Positions 10,464-21,452 of a stretch of 26,238 bases of DNA are shown in pieces. The DNA is from Amoebophrya sp. AT5.2. Taxonomy: Eukaryota > Sar > Dinophyceae > Syndiniales > Amoebophryaceae. Location of the stretch: NCBI GenBank assembly GCA_005223375.1, contig RXOD01004198.1:1-26238 (forward strand), written 5' to 3'. A model generated the notes under the pieces. That model was not told the origin of the DNA and did not search any database. It saw only the letters and a list, made by a program, of their open reading frames with translations. The number at the start of each line of letters is the position of its first letter. The stretch's first letter is position 1. The translations under genes were made by a program, and so were the position numbers.

Positions 10464-12413
10464 ATGTCGCCTGTTCATTCAAAATTCAGCGCCCTTGCGC
10501 TTTCCACGTATGTCCGCGGCGACGCCTTCTTTGGGGCCCGGGCGGGGGCGTTCCGCAGGTTTTGCGCCAAGTCCCGCTCGGGCGAGGCAGAACAGGGGAC
10601 GATGTTGGCCAGTGCGCCAGTTCTGTCGCAAGACGTACCTCCTCCTCCTGGAGGACGACCGCAACTCCATAGCCTTAACCGCGGGAATATGCTCGGGACG
10701 CGAGCCTTGTTCCAGGCCTCGCTTGATAGGCCCGTGGCGACCGTCCCCAGCATTTCAGGAGCCGATGTTACTGTTACCAAGAGTTTTTCATCCTCAAGAA
10801 CTGATCAGCACCGTGGGCATGCATCTTCATCCTCCTCGTCCTCTTCAGCAGCCATCACACTGATGAGCGACGCGCTGCCAGAAATTCAAGAAGGCCAGAA
10901 CCTCCTGTTTGCCGAGCGGAACTTCGCAAAGGCTGGTATGGCACTTGCTCGCGCGGCCGAAATTCTGTCTGCTTTTGCAACGGCGCCGGGCACGCGAACA
11001 AACCAGATGGCGGCGGACCTCGCGCGCGTGCACTCTTGGCTGGCGCGGGCGGCCTTCGCGCAGGGGAACTATCGGGCCTGCCTCGGCTACCTGGAAAAAG
11101 CGAAGGCGGCGACAGGGCCGGAAGCAGCGGAGGGAGCTGCGCCAGAAGTAGATGCCCCGGGCATACTGAGCTTGAGTCAGGAGGCTTCCCTCGTACAGGG
11201 CTGCCACGATCTCATGTCGCTCGAGAACCCGCTCACGCGGCGACGGAGCATGGCGGAAACTTTGACAAGCAGCACCTCCTCCACGACGTCGGCGTCGGCC
11301 GCGAATCATGTTGAGGTAGCAGGAGCTGCACCAGGTGCCGAAAACGAGGTGGGGCTGAGAGCCGAGCTGGGCGTGTCCGTACGAAAAGACTTGTTGCGGT
11401 TTCTGCCGCGCACTGTCGTCGACCACATATCCGATGCGGGCGAGCGGGAGCTTTTCTTAAAGAAGGCGCTTGTCGGTTTCAATGCAAAGCCTGCTTCCGG
11501 GGCCGCGGCGACGCCACATTGTTCGTCTTCGGACGCTTCGGCCTCGGCAGGAAAGGCAACCACTGCAGCGAATACTTTGTTGAATTTCGTCAAGCTAGAT
11601 TCGGAAGCGATTGAATCTTGCTACCTGGACCCTGGAACAGCAAGTCTAGATGCTGACGAGAAAATTTGGAACGCTCCGAGCGCGTTGAGGAGCCTCCTCC
11701 TGCAGCGGTCGGCATTGCCTCCGAGCGGTGAAGGTCTAATATCCACCTCTCTCGAATCGCTGCAGCGGCAGACAAGCTTGGCCGAAGTTTTTGCTGAGTT
11801 GCGCGATTTCAACGACAATCCCGACGAGCTGGACATCGCACTTCAAGAGCATTTCCTTCCCATGATCAAAGTGGCATCCGCGTATCTGGAATGGGTGGAG
11901 GAGGAGGAGCAGGAGCCGTGCAATGGGTACGCGTACACCGCCCCTTTCACAAAGGTTTACCGCCAACAAGTGGCCCTCTTTTGCAAGGCACGGCTCCTCG
12001 CCTGCGCAGCCCAGCTGCTGTTATACCAACAGCAGATCGTGTCCGCCGAGGGGCTCCTCCGAAGCGCGAAAAAATGCATGGAAGACGCGTGCAGGACACC
12101 TGCGAACTATGGGAGTTCAGGTGCTTCTTCATCGACGACCGGAGGTACCGTGGTCGCAAGCGAGCTTACCGACCGTATGCGCGTCTGGAAGAGCAACACA
12201 CTTCTGCGCTACGCGCAGGTGCTGCGGCGTTGGGAAAAGCGCGAGCGAGACATCCTACATCTAGAGAAAGAGGCCGCAGACGTGATGACCAATCTGAACG
12301 CTGATGACCTCGCAATGGACAAAGAACACCAAGAAAATTTGACGTTGCTAGGCCACATTGCGTTGCCAGCCTTCCCAAACAAATGGGCTTACGACGCTGC
12401 TCCTCTGAAATAA
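10464..12413 (+). CDS. Unknown 649-aa helical protein, possible mitochondrial presequence
   Basis: Single uninterrupted frame from ATG 10464 to TAA 12413. I do not recognise a family. Residues 1-45 are rich in Ala, Arg, Phe and Ser and nearly free of acidic residues (YVRGDAFFGARAGAFRRF), as in mitochondrial targeting peptides. Residues 60-130 are Ser-rich and low complexity. Around 135-215 there are amphipathic Ala/Leu-rich helices (LFAERNFAKAGMALARAAEI, then LARAAFAQGNYRACLGYLEKA) that look like tetratricopeptide-type helical pairs. A second helical block (about 430-610) includes VALFCKARLLACAAQLLLY, LLRSAKKCMEDA and LLRYAQVLRRWEKRERDILHLE. The two blocks are separated by Ser/Ala-rich linkers. 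Codon usage matches the transporter and TIR genes, and the same strand is used. A TPR-like scaffold role is only a guess; a profile search could change it. Confidence 0.75.
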   Translation: MSPVHSKFSALALSTYVRGDAFFGARAGAFRRFCAKSRSGEAEQGTMLASAPVLSQDVPPPPGGRPQLHSLNRGNMLGTRALFQASLDRPVATVPSISGADVTVTKSFSSSRTDQHRGHASSSSSSSSAAITLMSDALPEIQEGQNLLFAERNFAKAGMALARAAEILSAFATAPGTRTNQMAADLARVHSWLARAAFAQGNYRACLGYLEKAKAATGPEAAEGAAPEVDAPGILSLSQEASLVQGCHDLMSLENPLTRRRSMAETLTSSTSSTTSASAANHVEVAGAAPGAENEVGLRAELGVSVRKDLLRFLPRTVVDHISDAGERELFLKKALVGFNAKPASGAAATPHCSSSDASASAGKATTAANTLLNFVKLDSEAIESCYLDPGTASLDADEKIWNAPSALRSLLLQRSALPPSGEGLISTSLESLQRQTSLAEVFAELRDFNDNPDELDIALQEHFLPMIKVASAYLEWVEEEEQEPCNGYAYTAPFTKVYRQQVALFCKARLLACAAQLLLYQQQIVSAEGLLRSAKKCMEDACRTPANYGSSGASSSTTGGTVVASELTDRMRVWKSNTLLRYAQVLRRWEKRERDILHLEKEAADVMTNLNADDLAMDKEHQENLTLLGHIALPAFPNKWAYDAAPLK

Positions 12414-13023
12414 CACAAAATCAAAATAAGGCTACGTTAAGCTTGCACTGTTGAAAAGTGCTACTATGACTTTTTATCTTTATCATGCCCCTGCGTGCCA
12501 CTATTCATTGCACGAGAATTCGTCCATTGATTCTAGTGCCGCCTTTTTGATGCGTCTGCATCATCTGCTTGACAATTTATATCTTATTGGCTGCATCAAA
12601 AGCTGGCTGTTGCTCTTTATCTTTCGAGAAAAAATCTGAGTGGGTCGATAGGAGGGTCGACGTGGAGGTAGAGAGACCAACATAATCTACGTCGATGACC
12701 TACTTAAACAAACTCAAAGACGCAAATCGAGTGGCTGCCTGTTTTTTCCCTTCATCGTGAGGATCTCGATACAATCGACAATCGTCGAGCTCGGAAGTAG
12801 AAGGACCAAATTGGCCGCGGCCACAGTGGCGCAAGCTACTTCGGGGACCCGTTCCCGGTCCCGGACACAATCCGCGCGCGGGACACAATCGACGTCGTTT
12901 TTAGTTCTTGGACAAAAGTGTAGTGACATCACTATCTCTACCACTATTTGTTTCTAGCCAAGAAAGAAAGCTTGAGCTGCTTGATTTTTACTTTTTATTG
13001 CATTGGCAAAAGATCGAAAGACC
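12414..13023. other. Intergenic, no supportable gene
   Basis: About 610 bp between two + strand genes. No frame with recognisable content; contains an AT-rich first half and a more GC-rich stretch near 12,780-12,900. The in-frame TTG at 13003 upstream of the next gene is not a likely start. Confidence 0.5.
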
Positions 13024-16000
13024 ATGCTCCCGCCAGCTCTTCGTGACCAGGATGACCCCCCGTTGCTTCTGCGTAGTAAGCGACAGCGGGCCGGCTCGCT
13101 AGGCCAGGTGCTGCCGAAGTTGCGTTCAAAGGACTTCAAGGAGCATGGCGCTTCAAGGAGGACGGCGGGAGCGGATGAAGGCGCTCAACAGGAAGACGGC
13201 GCCGCCAATCTTCGCAAGCGTAGTAAAAGCTTCGAACGGCGTCAGATGTACGAAGCTATCTTCGACGACGCAGACGAGCCAGGCGTGAGTCCAAGTCCGG
13301 TTGCTCGTCTCCGAAAGCACCAGCATCACCACGGAAAGCATCATCTTGATCTTCGCCATGACCATGTCGGAGTGGGGGACAATCGATCAGAGCCACTGCA
13401 GCCGCGAAGCAGAAGTACCTTCGACATTCACGCCCAAGACAGCCTGCTCTTCGGCGACGGGGGTGGAAAGGCGCGCGTCGCTGCAGCAGGAGCAGGGGCG
13501 GGGATGCAATTATACCAAGAAGGCGGAAGTTCGTCGAGCATGGGCGGTGGAAATCGAAGTCGCCCTCTCGACGTGGGGAGGAGCCCCACGAAAAGCGGTT
13601 CCGCGCGGCAAGATTACGAGGAGAATGTCCCGGCCAGCGAGCGGTTCGCGGAGCAGCTGCGCGGGCTCGGGAGTAAGAAAAGGAGTAGTACGAGACCGGC
13701 AAAAGTGAAGACAGGCGCAGGCCTGGGCGCTAGCGCTTCGGTGTCGAGCAGTAGAGCAAATGCGTCCATCATCAGCACCAGCCAGCATCAGCGCCGATAC
13801 ACACATCCGATGAACGTACCACCACCAACATCGTCAAGACCAAGCGAGCACCCATCGTCCTCGGCCTATGCAAGCCGCATCGTGGCTGGATCGAAACCGC
13901 GTCGTGGAGCTGGCAGTCCAACGAAGCTGAAACCGATCAAACATCGCGGACGAGCCGAAAACGCCGCGCCTTCCGCTGTTAGTAGCAGTAGCGCGAAAGC
14001 CGGCAGCGTCGTTGCTTTAACCAGCTTCAGTAGACCAGCACCTGGCCGTCCGAGGGACACAGAACCAGAAGAAACACGACCACCTGCTAGCACAAACTTG
14101 GGACGAGAGGTGCGAAACGAGAGCGACGCAAAATCACCTGCTCCAACGCTTCCGTTTCTCTTCACGGCGGAACCAATGACAAATGCGCCTTCTGAACTCC
14201 AGGACGACAACTTCTCGATAGATGCCGCGAGCGCTGGCTGTGGCGCAGGCGAGCGGGACGCCCAAAGTATCGATCATACAGGAGACGAGTCGCCAACAAC
14301 GCTCGCGCTCCGGACGAACAGCATCGATGTAGTACCAGGTGGAGCTGGAGCGAATAAAAATCGAGCGCGGCTGCATGCTCCGAAGGTTCTGGGTGACTTC
14401 GACGAATTTCTTGCCGTCTCCCTTCACTTCCTGCGCGACTACTTCCGCACGCACGCGCCGGACGCCGTGCCCCCTCCGGCCTCGCCATTTCACGAGGAGG
14501 TTGGCATCGCCAACTCCCTACAGGAGAAGAAGGGACCCCCGCCGCCAGCCAGTATCCGTGCGCTTTTCGAGAACCGGCGGGAGCTCCAGCAGGGAAAGAA
14601 ATCGCGTAGCGACCCGCCCGGTTTCATGTTGAAGAAATTTGTCACGGGGGAAAAGCATTGGCTGGACGATTCGGTGCCCCTTTGCCTCGGAGAGAAAGAC
14701 TTTGCGTACATGAAAGAGCAGCTACAGCGGGCAAACCCGACAGCTGCGACGAGTACAACCCCCCGTCCCGGCAGCGGCGGCTACGGCTCGACCGTAACGA
14801 GCACTCTCAGCGTTGCGCTTTCGGCTTCCTCGACAAACGTTGCGAAGAAGGCGTTTTACGTGTGCACCTCCTGGCGCTTTAGCTGCCGGGAGCTGCTCCA
14901 ACTGCTCGAGGCACACTCGGAGAAGGAGTCGTGGAGCAGCTACTACTACCTGGACGTGTTCTGCGGGAAGGATTTTCAGGCAGGGTTCACCAAAGCGGAG
15001 CGCAACATCGCAAAGTCCGAAGCACTGCTTCTGATCCCATACGCGGGCTGGCAGCAGAACGCGTGGGTGCTGTTCGAGCTGCTGATGGCAATTCGTTGCG
15101 GGGTTCCGATACTGCCGCTCATCATGGAAGGGAGTGAGAGTAGAAATTCAAATACAAATTCTGTTTTTCTCTTCTAGTACTTCTGAAAAACCCTCTTTGA
15201 CTTGGCGGAATTGGTTCTTTCTCTTTGAGGCCAATGATTTTCGGCTCTCACTCGCGGCACCATGATCGTGCTCACATGAAATTATGAAAATAAGCAATGT
15301 ACTCTCGTACTCATTTCGCCCAAAAAACAGAGCCTCTCGCCGCCTGGGAACGCGATTTGGAGGCCATCGACATTCCCGTCGGTTTGGACGGGTTCGAAAG
15401 GGTGCAGAATGAGGGCATGGTCAAGCACCTCCACCGCCTCGCCACGGCGAAAGAATTTGGTGGCACCCCCGACAAGCTCGTCATATTTTTGAAAAAGCGG
15501 ATGCGGAAGGTTTTGTACGGGAGATTGTTGGTGAACATTGCGAAGTCAAGCGCTGCTGCCGCGGTTTCATCTTCTTCCAGCAGTACGAAGAATTTCGAAA
15601 ATGCGAACGCGCTTGAGGACTTGAAGCATTGCATCGCCGAAGGTGGGGCTGACATCGTCCAGGACGCCGAGGCCGAGGAAATCGCCGCCTTCCATTGCTG
15701 CGAGGAGATCATGCGTGCCTGCTTCTCCGCTCGCGTCGGAGAGGATCTCGCGGTCTTGCACGAGAAGCTCGAAGAATTGGACGCATTTCAGCAGTGTACG
15801 AAAGCTTTCGAGGTCGGGCAGGCCACCGTCGACAGCCCACGACGTGCCAGTGGTGACGAACGAATTGCCGCCGCCGGTGAAGACCAGCAGGGAGATGATC
15901 TTGATGAAGCAGCACAGCTGCAAGCGCTTGAGGAAGATCTCCTGTTCACCACCTCTGAGGACTACGAAATCGAGAAACAGGAGATTCTCGACGCCTGCCG

Positions 16001-17522
16001 TTTCCCGCACTCGAAACGGCATCGCGTGCGGTCGAAGCTGACGCGCGGGTCAAACAGGTTGGAAACAATAGCGGAGGGGGGCTCTTTGGACGACATTCCC
16101 TCAGTGGCATCGTCGCCAACGAATTCCGTATCTGGTACCACGAAATCCACCACACTCCCGGTAGTTGAACCGGTGTCGCCAAGGCCGCGTCGGGAAATGA
16201 AGGCAAATGACCCCCGCCTGCGGAACAAATCACCGGCAGGTCGTCCAGCAGGACCAGCAGCTCCAGCATCTTCCTCCCCGGCGGACGATGAAATGAATCC
16301 GTGGATAAACTCCCCGGTGGTTGTCACCCCCGACCGCGGCGAGGAGCCCTGGAACCAGCGCACGGAGGCGCGCATGCGCCTCGAGGAGATGTCCGCGCTG
16401 CGGAAGCGGCAGACGGCCAGTGAGCGCATCGGACTGAAGCAGGAGGCGGACGAGGACGTGCGGAAAGCCAATCGGCAGCTCGCGGCGCTCTACGGCAAGG
16501 AGGCGAAGAAACTGACCGCGACCGCAGTGGGTCGCGTGTTGGGGCAAGAGCAGGAGAAACTACCGACGCAGTGTCTGGGAGACGGGCAGGACAGCTTGGC
16601 GGATTTTTTCTCGCCGAAAAAGTTCCAGCTGGCGGACCGGGGGCTGCTGTTCGGCCGTGGCGCAGATACGAGTCCCGGAGTGCTCGGAAACGGTGACTAT
16701 GCAGCACTAGGCGGGAGCGGGTCGTTCGGAGTTGTAGGAGGCGAGCTCAACTCGTTGAGTGGCACCGGGAACGTGGGGCTGCGGTCACTGCAAAATGCGG
16801 AGGACAAGGGGCAGCAAAGCATCGGCGACACCATCTCACCGGGCGGCCGCATGGTGCAACGGTCACTCACCAATCAGGGCGGTGCAGCTGCGTCTGCGGC
16901 ACCAGCAGCGGTCGGTGCGGAAGCAGGTCACACTCAGCGACAGCGGCCTCGCGACGGCGTTGCTGGAGCTGTCGCAGCTGCAGCTGCTGTTTCACCACCC
17001 CAGAGCCGTTTGCGCGGAACTCGCTTGGATTTCGACTCAGCGGCCGATCATAAGCCCGGCACCGACGCCGACAGAGACAGACTCACCTCGATGATGGGCA
17101 CGTCCCCCCTGTCGCCTCTGAACGCAGCTGCTAGTTTCTCAGGTGGGGGGCCGGCTGGCGTCCACGAGACCTTGTTTGGCCCCACGTCCAAGAAGGTCAC
17201 GCAGAAGGGTCGATACGTGAGTGGGAGGAAGCCGGACAAGCCGCCGACTGAGTCGGACCTGCACGCAGAGTTCATGAAGAAATTCATGCCCGATCGTTCG
17301 TTCTACATGACCCAGGGCAGTCAGGGCTTCCGCCACAGTGCAGCGCTCTCGAACATGTCCCCGGACCTCCTGGACCGAATCGGAACGCTTTCGCCGGAGG
17401 TGATGCTGCGCACACTGGAGGGAACAAGCCCGGGCACCAAATTCGCGACGGTCGCGGAGGAGGACTTCGGAGGAAAACGGAGGCCACCATCGGAAGGCGG
17501 ATCGTCGACATTTTCATGGTGA
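13024..17522 (+). CDS. Large protein with TIR-like domain between disordered arms, two exons
   Basis: Joining 13024-15133 and 15331-17522 through a GT-AG intron gives an in-frame 1433-aa protein; ATG 13024 is the first Met in frame. Residues 1-450 are low complexity, basic and Ser-rich, with a His-rich patch (HQHHHGKHHLDLRHDH). A folded region about 455-600 (DFDEFLAVSLHFLRDYF...) precedes a TIR-like domain at about 608-725: strand A AFYVCTSWRFSCREL, then YYYLDVFC, then AERNIAKSEALLLIPYAGW, then AWVLFELLMAIRCGVPILPLIM. The W..LFEL segment corresponds to the WCxxEL helix of TIR folds, whose glutamate is catalytic in NAD-cleaving members; here it is E685. The intron cuts the domain just after its last strand, and exon 2 resumes with the helix LAAWERDLEAI. 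Residues about 1040-1115 look like a charged coiled coil; the rest is Gly/Ser/Pro-rich. Such TIR-like proteins are common in protists; partner and activity are unknown. Confidence 0.8.
15134..15330 (+). other. TIR-gene intron (GT-AG, 197 nt) with internal inverted repeat
   Basis: Donor gtgagagta at 15134; acceptor aaaaaacag ending at 15330. Splicing restores one frame (MEG-K-PLAAWERD) across stops in all unspliced readings. The donor region gagtgagagtagaaa (15132-15146) is mirrored by the reverse complement of 15238-15253, with nine perfect bases, gagtgagag. Confidence 0.8.
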
Positions 17523-18991
17523 ATAAACCTATGCTGGCTCGTCGGGCCCTCGCCAGTTGCGCGTGGTCAAAACTAGCATGGCTCGGCGCATCAAGTTGAA
17601 AATGCTTTTTGAAGACGTCCTTGCAGCTTCCTCCAGGCTTTATTTTTTGCATCCTTGCATATGCATTTTGAATCGACTCATACATTGAGCCGACATCGCG
17701 ACCGGAAAACAAAACCTCTCCGGTGAGGTCGTCAATCTGCGCGCTGGTGTTCTTCCTCTCTGTCTGTCTTTCTGCTACTTTTTGTTGTAGAAGTGCTTCT
17801 TCTTCGATGGCTGCTGCAGTTGCCGGTCCTCGTGCTCCTCTCGACTTCGCATGATTTTATGTCCGCCGCTTATAAGTAAGTCAGTGGTCGTTTATCTTTT
17901 ATATTTTAATGCCGTTTGATGTCGTTCCCGCTACAATGAATATGAGTACGTCGTCAGCAGTTGTCTACATCGAAAGGCGAAGGGATAGGGACACTCCCTC
18001 GCAGTATTACTGAGTAGCACTATGACTCCGGCGAGAGAATCAATCATAAATCGAAATCAAGACTACAATGAGCCAGTGTTAGAGTCCTTGGAAATACAGA
18101 AAATCAGCGCATCACCAGAACTGATCATCGCCAACATCAACATCGAAAAATTGCGCCTTCGTGTTCGTGGATCTACATGATCGCTCGCGTCCTACCACAG
18201 AGGACAGAAAAAAAAATGGAGGACCAGCAGCATGGCGACGAGATTGCTTCTTCAGATTCCTATTCTTTTCTAAAAGCGTGCTCGAGCTCGTGCTGCCTGA
18301 TAGATTTTTTTAGTAATTCATAGTGTTGACTACATTCTTATTCTTTTCTAAAAGAAGGTCGTGTCGAAATCGATCGAGAAACACTGGCTGCATAATCCAT
18401 CAACCTTTATCAGTGCGCATGTTTTCATTTTTTAGTGGCCCACGTACCCATACCCAAATGCATATCTTCTGATCAATTTCTACATGAGCGTGAGCCACTT
18501 CTTGAAATTAGAAAGACGGCTGAACTGATAGGTGGGGCCGACATCAGCGTGCGACAGATGAATTTTTGGATGACTTTGTTTCTGTGTTTCCATAATCGCG
18601 CGTGGTGTCGGTCTCGGCGTGCGTGAGTGTGTAACTGTACGTGCGTAAGTCTTAGCTGAATTCGAGTTCGAGTTCGACGCGGATCGAATTATGCCGAAGA
18701 TGCCGACGCCGGCGCAAGGCCAGCGACAGAACACAGCAACGAGCACACCGCAACCACGAGCCGTCGACCAAGAAATGCACTTGCCGCCAGGATCCGTCTG
18801 GGGCAGTACTGATCAGTTTGATCTTTGGACCGACCCAAGTACTTATAGCATTTTTGATGTTGGCGATGGCCCCCGCAGAGAGAGGGCCGAGGCAGCTCGC
18901 TCCTGTCTCATTTGGTTATACGCACCCCGGTCTCACTTATGCTAGTACCTAGGGGGAGCAGGAATAGAAGTGCTCCAGTCAATATATCAAC
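17523..18991. other. Intergenic, with a possible short first exon at 18691
   Basis: About 1.5 kb, AT-richer than the genes on either side. A 16-bp direct repeat, tattcttttctaaaag, lies at 18261-18276 and 18339-18354. From ATG 18691 a frame of 84 codons (MPKMPTPAQGQRQNTATS..., closing with TAG at 18943-18945) uses G/C-ending codons at its start and resembles the low-complexity style of the next gene. It could be that gene's first exon, but I found no convincing phase-matched GT-AG pair joining it to 18,968 or later. Otherwise nothing recognised. Confidence 0.4.
18261..18354 (+). repeat. 16-bp direct repeat pair
   Basis: tattcttttctaaaag is present at 18261-18276 and 18339-18354, 78 bp apart, in non-coding DNA. 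Function unknown. Confidence 0.85.
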
Positions 18992-21293
18992 ATGAAGAGT
19001 CCGAAAGCGAATGATCTTGTTCAGTCTTCACATCAACGATATTATCGCGGCATACGCATTGATTCATCAGGTGGTTCGCGAGCCTCGGTAGCGACAACGT
19101 CCAGCTCGGCGTCATCGGTCGTAAACGGACCCGCAACGTCTTCAGGAAAAGGCGGAACAAAGAGTGGCAAGGACAAGGCAAGTGGGTCGACTTCCAGGGA
19201 GATGAAGAAGGGCGTTGATAAAGACCAGAAAGCAGACAAAGGCGGCGCTGAAAATGTAGAAAACAACGGTTCCTGCGGCACGATTGTGTCGACGAGTAGT
19301 AAAACGGCGAAGGTCCCCTCGTCCACGAAAGGAAACAAGGATAAACAAGAGGGGTTCTTTCTGGATAAGAACAGCCCCAGCACTTTGACACCGCCTGCGC
19401 CGCCACCTCCAGTGCCTAGCTCGACGCCCCCGCCGCTTCCCGCCGTCCCCGAAAGCGGGCTGCCAGACGTAGCGGTAGCGTCGAAGAACAGTGCGGGGTC
19501 GTCGATTCCGCCGCCCCCACCGTACTCGAACCCGTCGAGCTCGGTTGCGAGCACAAGTCCGGTAGACTCCATCGGAGCACCGCCACCAGCGATGGCGCTG
19601 CCGGCGCAGCATGGAGTAGGTGGAGGGGGAGGGGGCGCTCCCGATGTGAATCATGTAGCCCAGAGCCAGAGCCAGACCTCCCCCGGGGAAACTGGGGGGG
19701 GTAGCAGTGGCAGTCTGCCATCGAGCAACAGCAAGAAAGGGGGGAGCAACATGCCGCCACCGGTGGCAGTCCCCGCCATACCGCCGCCAAACATCAACTT
19801 GAGTAAGGGCGGCCCGCCGATAGCAACAGCTACCCCTTCATCGGGTGGGGGAGCGGTGCCACCATTAGCGCCAACCGTCGCGCCGCCGCCAGGCCTGAGT
19901 CCGCCGCTCGCGCACCAGACCTCGACGAAGGGAGCGGGAGCGACCTCCTCCTCTTCCAACAACGCTGGTAGCAACACCGCGCAGCACCTCCAACCGCCGT
20001 CCATGCCGCCAACGATGGCCCCGGGAGTTGCTGGTGCAGCTACAGCAGCAACAAAAAACGCCAGTCTGCAAGCTGGAGGAGCGACGTCATCGACATCGCC
20101 GCGCAGCAAAGAAAAAAATAAAGAACCTCTGGAGCAGCAACAGACGACAGGAGCACCGGTTGTGGAACACAGCTCCGAAGCCGACGCCGAGGGCGGCCCG
20201 TTCGCCGGAGGAAGCCGCGTCGACAGCAAAATGTCAGCAGATGCCACGCCCTTCATCCCGACAATGGCAACAATGGCAGGGGTTCCAGCAGCGCCGCCTG
20301 CCGTCTACAGCGAGCCAGTTGCAGTTGTGCCGCCACCACACGCTGCGCCACCGGCTTCATATCTTGGAGGCGGCCTGGTATTCCATACCTTTACCTTCAC
20401 GTTTTCTTTTTAGTACGTAAAAGTACGCGGCACTTTTCAGATCATTCGCTGTCGCTTCTTTTTTCGTGATTTGGATGGTTCGTTTGTCTCATTTTGATTC
20501 AGAGTCAGAATATAAGTACCTGAATAGATGAAGATGAATTTGAATTACTGTCTGAACAATGAATCAGTCTCCTGCGTCGGCGTCCGGCGGTGGCAAAGGC
20601 TGGGCACAAGATGGAAAGCAGGGAGCGGTGCCTTGGGAAGATCCGGCTCTTGGAAAAGGTTCCTACACGCCCGCTTCGACGACGCCGCACAACGGATTTG
20701 TTGCAGCACCCTGGGCTCCTCCGGCACCAGCGGTTGTCCCTGGTGCATCCGGTCCCGGGGATGCGCGTGCGAATGGCTATCACAACCATCCGCATCCGCA
20801 GGCTGCAGATACAGCTACCCCGAGTCATTACGACACCGACCCCCGTTCGGCAATAGACGGAGCGCCAGTTGTCCCACCACCGACCGGACCAAAGGGTGGC
20901 CTTTTGCCTGGAAAGAAAGGCCCCGGGGGTGTCGTCGCTCCTGGAGCTTGCCAGGGCGGACCACCCTCGTATAGCAGGTTTACGCCACCCGGTCGAGCAA
21001 GTACCTCTGCCGAAGAGGATCCGCTAGTACCCACTCCGTACGGACCCGGGGCGGCGCAGGCAGCCTCTTCGTCGAAGGGCGGACCGTGGGCGATTGACAC
21101 TTCCGCGAAGGCCCTCGAGCCGGCGGCGGTCAAGGGCGGGGTTGCTGGCGGCAAAATGCCATGGGCCGCGCAAGGCGGCCAAATGGCGAGCTACTCTCCA
21201 CCGTCGGGCACTAGCGATGTGTTCAAGGGAGAAAAGGGGTACACACCAGCGTCTTCTTCATCAGGGAAGAAAGGGCCTTCGAGTACAGTGCGG
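18992..21293 (+). CDS. Pro/Gly/Ser-rich low-complexity protein, two exons, 3' end lost at junction
   Basis: Unrecognised, almost wholly disordered protein. Exon 1 runs from ATG 18992; the N-terminus (MKSPKANDLVQSSHQRYYRG) is the least biased part. It continues with a Lys/Ser-rich zone and repeated poly-Pro strings (PPAPPPPVP, PPPPPYS, PPPNINLSKGGPP), like ligands of SH3, WW or profilin domains. The frame would end at 20413, but a GT at 20378 (ctg|gtattcc) and an AG ending at 20567 (gaatcag) give a phase-0 intron of 190 nt joining ASYLGGGL to SPASASGGGKGW. The second part shows loosely repeated motifs: KGSYTPAS and KGYTPAS, GGPWAIDTS and KMPWAAQGG. ATG 20559 could instead start a separate gene. 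The low-complexity stretch ends near 21,290, where the frame runs into a Sam50 fragment of different base composition. Function unknown. Confidence 0.5.
20378..20567 (+). other. Probable intron in the low-complexity gene (GT-AG, 190 nt)
   Basis: Inferred from a GT donor and an AG acceptor of matching phase and from the shared amino acid style on both sides. In-frame TGA at 20553 shows the downstream frame cannot extend further left without splicing. The 3' end lacks a clear pyrimidine tract, so confidence is modest. Confidence 0.45.
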
Positions 21294-21452
21294 GATATAC
21301 TTGATCCTTTTCGACTTACCCTCGGGTGTGGATTCAGTTATGCCTTAGGACCTGCAAGACTGGAGCTGACGTATGCGCTTCCAGTCCGCGCTTCATCTCA
21401 TGATATTTTGAAACCTTTTCAGATTGGAATAGGATTATCAATGAATAACTAG
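21294..21452 (+). CDS. C-terminal fragment of a Sam50/Omp85 outer-membrane beta-barrel protein
   Basis: The last ~53 codons before the TAG at 21450 encode a typical Sam50 (SAMM50/Tob55) ending: DPFRLTLGCGFSYALG, then ARLELTYALPV, a D-containing loop (SSHDILKP), then FQIGIGLSM. These correspond to the final strands of the mitochondrial Omp85 barrel, including the R-x-E-L-x-Y...P strand and the FQ-G-G terminal strand. Sam50 inserts beta-barrel proteins into the mitochondrial outer membrane; full-length members have a POTRA domain and 16 strands, so some 300-400 residues are missing. Upstream, in frame, lies unrelated Gly/Lys/Ser-rich sequence. By hand count, 16 of the 52 codons from 21294 end in G or C, against 30 of the 52 codons before. 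The fragment therefore belongs with the AT-rich right part, and its true 5' part is absent here. Confidence 0.7.
   Translation, partial: DILDPFRLTLGCGFSYALGPARLELTYALPVRASSHDILKPFQIGIGLSMNN

Noticed and set aside
18691..18945. 84-codon frame as a separate small gene
   Set aside because: Start looks coding but the end does not, and no phase-matched GT-AG splice to the next gene was convincing; kept only as a remark in the intergenic entry.
19651..20256. 201-codon minus-strand frame opposite the low-complexity gene
   Set aside because: Shadow of the GC-rich sense gene; repetitive Gly/Ala/Pro with no domain.
20559..20567. ATG 20559 as start of an independent gene
   Set aside because: Possible, but the GT-AG phase-0 intron 20378-20567 joins two stretches of like composition; one gene is slightly preferred.
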